From Streptosporangiaceae bacterium (lineage in GTDB: Bacteria > Actinomycetota > Actinomycetes > Streptosporangiales > Streptosporangiaceae): a stretch of DNA of 48,966 bases. The stretch spans positions 1 through 48,966 of the forward strand of contig JAFARZ010000193.1 of assembly GCA_019245115.1 (NCBI GenBank), given 5' to 3'. The notes below the pieces were generated by a model. It was not told the DNA's origin. It saw only the letters and a program-made list of their open reading frames with translations, and searched no databases. The position numbers were made by a program, and so were the translations under genes. Below, piece by piece: positions 44,775 through 48,966 of the stretch (position 1 is the stretch's first letter; each line of letters opens with the position of its first letter).

Positions 44775-45130
44775 CCCGCCGTCAAGGCCCTCACCGCCGC
44801 CACCGCCCTCACCACTCTCATCGCACTCCTGCCCCACCACACACACATGACCCATCCTCATCTCCAGCACCATGCCCGACATTTCAGCATTTCAACCCAT
44901 TTGCTCGCTGTTTCCTGGAAGCAATGGGCTCCGTGGAGGATTGGGCATCGGTTTTCGAAGCCTTTTTCTCCAGAGGGCTCCAAACTTCCGCGTGGTTGCA
45001 GGCCACTCAGGATCACTGATCACGTCTGTCACTTTAGTAACGCCGATCAGCTCATTTCGGCTATGAGGAGGCCTGCGGCTGGCCTCGCCCGCCGTTTCTC
45101 TCCGTCTACGTTTTAGGAGATTTCGCGAAT
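44775..45130. other. Intergenic stretch of lower GC, no supported gene
   Basis: These 356 bases separate the enolase-like gene from the dehydrogenase remnant. After a C-rich start the GC content falls well below the flanks, with a near-average-composition segment from about 44840 to 45060. Short frames exist but lack ribosome sites or recognisable features. AGGAG at 45115-45119 belongs to the following remnant. Confidence 0.5.
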
Positions 45131-45315
45131 GTGGGATTTATCGGGCTTGGACATATGGGCGGCCTATGAGCGGGAACATGCTCGCGGCCAGGCACGATCT
45201 GGTTGTCCATTATGTGCGCCGGGCTGTTCGGGCCAGACGGGCTGTGGTCCACCGGGCGGGGACGCTGCATACCGGCGGCCACGGCGCCGGCTATACGGTC
45301 AGTACGAAGACCTGA
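45131..45315 (+). pseudogene. 3-Hydroxyisobutyrate dehydrogenase-like remnant, frameshifted and truncated
   Basis: GTG at 45131, with AGGAG upstream, opens MGFIGLGHMGG and then hits TGA at 45167. In the next frame from 45163 the family sequence continues as PMSGNMLAARHDLVVHYVRR. Joined, these are the Rossmann N-terminus of a beta-hydroxyacid dehydrogenase (GFIGLGxMGxPM). Loss of one G from a GGG run at 45161-45162 explains the shift. After about 45230 similarity fades and the frame ends at 45315, so at least 200 codons are missing too. The Fe-type dehydrogenase starts 41 bases later, suggesting a deletion fused the two loci. Confidence 0.72.
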
Positions 45316-45355
45316 CCCGCACGCCGTTGCGCCTGTCCAAGCCTGGAGCGAATCC

Positions 45356-46510
45356 ATGCTGATCGCCGCCCAGCCCGCCGCTCACATTGAACCGGGCGCC
45401 ATCAGGGAACTGCCCGGCATCGTTCGCGACACCGGCGCCGATGCGGTCATGATCGTCACCGACGCGGCCCTGGCGGCGACGCCGGTGACCGGCACGGTGA
45501 CGGCCGTGCTGGCCGACGCGGGTATCCAGGTGCACGTGTTCTCCGGCGTCCATCCCAACCCGACGACCGATGACCTCGCCGCCGGGGCCGATGCCGTGGC
45601 GGAGGCAGCGGGGGAGCCGGACCGCCGCATAGCACTGATCGCGGTCGGCGGCGGATCACCGATCGACGCGGCCAAGGGCATCGCGATCGCGGCGGTCAAC
45701 CCGCAGCGCGGGCGAGGTCTGGACTACCGGAACGAATTCGCGGTGCCAGCGCTGCCCATCGTCGCGGTGCCGACGACGGCGGGCACCGGAGCGGAGACGA
45801 ACGCGTTCGGCGTGGTGACCGATCCACAGACGCACCGAAAGTTCTATGTGGGGCACGCCACCTCGATGCCGGCCGCCACGATACTCGACGCGGAGCTCAC
45901 CGTGGGCCTGCCTCGGCCGGTGACGGCCGCCACCGGCATGGACGCCCTCACCCACGCGCTGGAGTCCTATCTGTCCGCGCGCCCCAACTCGTGGTCGGAC
46001 GGGATCGCGCTTCAGGTCATCCGGATGGTCAAGGCCAGCCTGCCGCGGGCCATCGACGACGGTGGTGACCTCCAGGCCCGATCAGAGATGCTCCTCGCGG
46101 CACACATGGCCGGCGTCGCCATGGCCAGCACCGGGCTCGGCATCTGCCACGCGATCGGCCATTCGCTCGGCGGCCGATGGAACATCGCGCACGGCGTGAC
46201 GCTGACCATGGTCCTCCCGGACGTGCTGCGCTTCAACCTGCCGGTCCGTATCGAGCGGATGGCCGGCATCGCCTTCGCCCTCGGCGTGGGCGACACCGGC
46301 GCGGACACGCCCAGGAACGCCGCCGCCGCCATCGACGCGGTCGCCGAGCTTCGTGATCGCGTCGGCCTGACCCAGCGACTGTCTGACTTCGGCGTCACCG
46401 AGGCGGACCACCCGCGGATAGCCGCCGACGCCCTCGACGACGAGGTCCTGGTCAACACCCCCCGCCACCCAACCGTCTCAGATATCACCGCGATACTCGC
46501 CGCTGCCTGA
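45356..46510 (+). CDS. Iron-type alcohol dehydrogenase family enzyme
   Basis: A 384-residue group III dehydrogenase. The NAD-binding loop is AVGGGSPIDAAKG, followed by PTTAGTGAETNAF. Metal ligands lie in MDALTHALESYLS and in HAIGHSLGGRWNIAHG. Family members include lactaldehyde and hydroxy-acid dehydrogenases and maleylacetate reductases; the substrate is not fixed. I use the ATG at 45356 (MLIAAQPAAHIEPGAI), with GGAG eight bases upstream; the open frame extends to 45203 but overlaps the dehydrogenase remnant. It may serve the same catabolic route as the lyase and enolase-like genes upstream. Confidence 0.92.
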   Translation: MLIAAQPAAHIEPGAIRELPGIVRDTGADAVMIVTDAALAATPVTGTVTAVLADAGIQVHVFSGVHPNPTTDDLAAGADAVAEAAGEPDRRIALIAVGGGSPIDAAKGIAIAAVNPQRGRGLDYRNEFAVPALPIVAVPTTAGTGAETNAFGVVTDPQTHRKFYVGHATSMPAATILDAELTVGLPRPVTAATGMDALTHALESYLSARPNSWSDGIALQVIRMVKASLPRAIDDGGDLQARSEMLLAAHMAGVAMASTGLGICHAIGHSLGGRWNIAHGVTLTMVLPDVLRFNLPVRIERMAGIAFALGVGDTGADTPRNAAAAIDAVAELRDRVGLTQRLSDFGVTEADHPRIAADALDDEVLVNTPRHPTVSDITAILAAA

Positions 46511-46511
46511 T

Positions 46512-47584
46512 TCACCAGGCAACATCGTCGGCCAGGATTCCCCGGGGGACGGGAAGGTGAACCAGTTTGCCGTCTTTGATCCAGTCGAAGGGCGGGGTGA
46601 GGATCAGGTACCTCCCCGACTGGTCAGCGTGAACTATCCCGGGACTCCAAGGCGTCGGCCGCAGGGAGAGCATCTGGGCTAGTTCGTGCCCGGAGAAGCT
46701 GACCAGCCGGATCAGGATCCGGCCGCCACTGCCGCTGCCTGGCACTGTCATGACGATCAATGTGCCCGGCGCTGGTCCGGCCAGTGCTTCGAGCAGGCAG
46801 TCGGTGCAGTGCCCGTCGCTGGTGAGCAGTCGGCTGTGCGCCTGGAGCGATCCGCCCGCACTGGAGGTGTCCAGCGCCAGTACCCCGCGGTCGTAGGGGT
46901 AGCCGCCGTTTGCGGCGGCCCACACATACGTGACGATGAGGGTCCGGCTGTCGGCCCAGGACAGACTTGGTGTCACTTGGTCAGGTTCATCACGCGGATC
47001 ACGCCGGTTGTGTCCAGGTCGGGCCGTGAGCACGCGCCGTCACGGATGAATGCCGCCTGGGTGCCGTCCGGCGTTACGGAGATCGAGTCGACCTGGCCAT
47101 ATACCTGCGCGCCCACTGATCGGAAACCGCTGATGTGGCCGTTGGCCGTGATGGTCAGCTGGTAGAACCTGGTGAGAATCCCCGACGGACAGTTATAGCG
47201 GTAACCCGCCAGCACGAACGTATGGTCGTTCGCCGCAGACAGCCCGCCGGCGACCAAGCCGCCTGGCAGCGGCGGAGCGGTCGCGGTCAGCTTGCCGTCG
47301 CTGGTGCGCCGTATCTGTATCTGGTCGGCGCGGCCGTTGACGAAGCCTACGGTGACGAAGAACTTTGGCGGTGCCGTGATGGCACTTGGTGATGCGGCCG
47401 GAGGGCGGCCGGCCGTTCTGCCGAAGCTCCGGACGGCGAGGACGGACACCATGGCGATGGCGACGACGCAGGCCGCCGCGGCCAGCGGGATGAGCCAGCG
47501 CTCTGAGCACCTGTCTACGGTCGTCGGACAGCAACACGGCTTCTTCCGTCGACAAGGGCGGGCACGGGGACTCTCGCTCGGCAT
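46512..47584 (-). pseudogene. Anchored propeller-like protein, split by a one-base shift
   Basis: The 5' part (47584 to 46973) has a membrane helix (WLIPLAAAACVVAIAMVSVL) and beta-rich sequence ending IRVMNLTK before TGA. The next frame continues as VTPSLSWADSRTLIVTYVWA and runs to 46512. Adding one G at the AAG codon near 46979 gives uninterrupted NLTKVTPSLSW, so a GG-to-G loss explains the break. The joined protein would be about 357 residues, a single-helix anchored protein of a type commonly encoded next to sigma factors. Its first 30 residues derive from an out-of-phase sigma-factor segment, so the real N-terminus has also been lost. Confidence 0.65.
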
Positions 47585-47690
47585 GCCGGCGGATCAGCAC
47601 GCGACGGCGGATGAACGATCGGCTGCGGTTGATGACCGCGCTACGCAGGTACGGCAGGGCTTCGCCGTTCATCGCGGTGGCACGCTGTAC
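47490..47690 (-). pseudogene. Remnant of an ECF/SigE-like sigma factor
   Basis: On the minus strand one frame reads MNGEALPYLRSAVINRSRSF, then IRRRVLIRRHAERE and STEEAVLLSDDRRQVLRALA. This resembles the end of region 2 and the linker of small actinobacterial sigma factors, up to the point where region 4 should begin. Instead, the sequence turns into the membrane helix of the propeller-like protein near 47490. Region 2 upstream is also missing. Confidence 0.55.
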
Positions 47691-47745
47691 GTGGCCGGTT
47701 TCATGTACACCACACGAACTGCGCTCCATATTGGTTGCTCGCTGA

Positions 47746-48936
47746 ATGGGGAAAACTAATGCCGTGCCGGCAACGCTGCTCACCCGCATAGGCGAACTTG
47801 TCACCAATGAGGGTGATCTAGGGAGCTTCACCGCCATCGACAACGCCGCGCTGATCATCGAGGACGGGGTGATCGCCTGGACCGGGCCGTCGTCCCGGGC
47901 GCCGGCCGCGGATTCCTTCGTCGACGTGGGTCGGCGTGCGGTGCTGCCCGGGTTCGTGGATTCGCACGCGCATCTGGTCTTCGGTGGTGAGCGCAGCACC
48001 GAGTTCGCGGCCCGGATGGCGGGACGGCCGTACGCGGCCGGCGGAATCCTGACCACGGTCAAGGCGACCCGGGCGGCCACCGACGTGGCACTGCGGGCCA
48101 ACCTGCGGCGGTTGGTGAACGAGATGCGAGGCCAGGGGACTACCGCGTTCGAGTGCAAGTCCGGCTATGGGCTCACGGTCGCCGACGAGGCACGAGGAGT
48201 CAGGCTCGCCGCCGAGGTCACGCCGGAGGTCACGTTTCTGGGCGCGCATGTGGTGCCGCCAGAGTTCACCGCGGACGTGGCCGGTTATGTGGACCTGGTG
48301 TGCGGGCCGATGCTGGTGGCGTGCGCGCCGCACGCCAGGTGGATCGATGTGTTCTGCGAGGACGGTGCGTTCGGTCCGGATGCGGCGAGGACGATCCTGG
48401 CCGCCGGGCAGGCGGCGGGCCTGGGCGGCCGGGTGCACGGCAACCAGCTCGGCCCTGGGCCGGGAGTCCGGGTCGCCGCCGAGGCGGGAGCGGCGACCGT
48501 GGATCACTGCACCTACCTGACCCCCGGGGACGTCGATGCGATCGTATCCAGCGGGCTGGTCGCGACCCTGCTGCCCAGTGCTGAGTTCTCCACCCGGCAG
48601 CCATACCCGGACGCTCGCCGGCTGCTGGACGCGGGCGCGACCGTGGCGCTGGCCACCGACTGCAATCCTGGTTCCTCGTTCACATCCAGCATGTCGTTCT
48701 GCATCGCGCTGGCGGTCAGGGAGATGCGGATGACCACGGAGGAAGCGGTCTGGGCCGCCACGGCCGGCGGAGCCCGGGCCCTGCGGCGGACCGACATCGG
48801 GCACCTGGGCGCGGGCGCTCGCGCCGACCTGATCCTGCTGGATGCTCCCTCCCATTCCTACCTCGCCTACCGTCCGGGTGTCCCGCTGATCGCCGCCGTC
48901 TGGCAAGGCGGAAACCTGGTCTCGGGAAGCCCGTGA
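47746..48936 (+). CDS. hutI: Imidazolonepropionase
   Basis: A 396-residue amidohydrolase that opens imidazolone-5-propionate to formimidoyl-glutamate in histidine degradation. Motifs: [20 protein letters not shown] with the HxH zinc ligands, [36 protein letters not shown] and [15 protein letters not shown], all characteristic of HutI. The ATG at 47746 lacks a clear ribosome site; a GTG at 47764 is in frame and also plausible. It lies 4 kb downstream of the MIO-less histidase homologue in the same direction. No hutU (urocanase) is visible in the window, so the pathway here is incomplete or continues outside. Confidence 0.95.
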   Translation: MGKTNAVPATLLTRIGELVTNEGDLGSFTAIDNAALIIEDGVIAWTGPSSRAPAADSFVDVGRRAVLPGFVDSHAHLVFGGERSTEFAARMAGRPYAAGGILTTVKATRAATDVALRANLRRLVNEMRGQGTTAFECKSGYGLTVADEARGVRLAAEVTPEVTFLGAHVVPPEFTADVAGYVDLVCGPMLVACAPHARWIDVFCEDGAFGPDAARTILAAGQAAGLGGRVHGNQLGPGPGVRVAAEAGAATVDHCTYLTPGDVDAIVSSGLVATLLPSAEFSTRQPYPDARRLLDAGATVALATDCNPGSSFTSSMSFCIALAVREMRMTTEEAVWAATAGGARALRRTDIGHLGAGARADLILLDAPSHSYLAYRPGVPLIAAVWQGGNLVSGSP

Positions 48937-48966
48937 TAGGGGCCGGGGCGGCTATGGGCTGGCGGG

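Noticed and set aside
44847..45116. 89-codon frame between the enolase-like gene and the dehydrogenase remnant
   Set aside because: It has no ribosome site or motif, and lies in a lower-GC stretch where open frames mean little.

Overview
The window is high-GC DNA with frequent GTG and TTG starts. Several genes point to an actinobacterium: an actinobacterial-type 2-oxoglutarate decarboxylase/E1 with a fused succinyltransferase domain (Kgd), a SigB/F-type sigma factor overlapping its RsbW-like anti-sigma kinase, a nickel superoxide dismutase with its sodX maturation peptidase, a DUF6104-like small protein, and leaderless promoters. An affinity near Streptosporangiales is my guess; the sequence alone does not fix it.

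Left part (1-17.6 kb): a DDE transposase cut by the window edge, a diacylglycerol-kinase-like lipid kinase, a small membrane protein, the sigma/anti-sigma pair, sodN and sodX diverging, an APC permease with palindromes upstream, a zinc-ribbon regulator, malic enzyme, a vapBC-type toxin-antitoxin pair, an MDR oxidoreductase, an autoregulated-looking DUF4097-padR operon, and kgd followed by a small gene.

Middle part (18.1-33.3 kb): a large membrane-anchored Asp-box protein carrying DNA and peptide repeats; a degraded TIR-like gene next to a two-gene nucleotidyltransferase cassette (possible defence remnants); nitrilase and aminotransferase; a NarL-type two-component system with a methyltransferase; and a convergent four-gene operon (membrane protein, GT4 glycosyltransferase, methyltransferase, alpha/alpha-toroid protein) that looks like assembly of an unidentified glycosylated product.

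Right part (33.4-49 kb): an amidohydrolase, a rhomboid-like protein and a VIT1-type metal transporter lead into a catabolic region. A peptide-type ABC transporter (B, C, fused DF, A) diverges from an operon of a histidase-fold protein plus an enolase-superfamily enzyme. Next come a frameshifted 3-hydroxyisobutyrate-dehydrogenase remnant, an iron-type alcohol dehydrogenase, a broken sigma/propeller locus and hutI (imidazolonepropionase). The histidase homologue lacks the Ala-Ser-Gly triad that makes the MIO cofactor, so it cannot be an ordinary histidine ammonia-lyase. With its own transporter and enolase partner it is the best candidate here for an undescribed pathway, perhaps degradation of a histidine- or ergothioneine-like betaine. 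That substrate is inference.

Two wider patterns matter. Palindromic G-run hairpins and nested repeats sit in junctions, including inside the transporter operon. Three broken genes are each explained by loss of one base from a run of identical bases, so either decay or consensus error must be considered before calling them dead.
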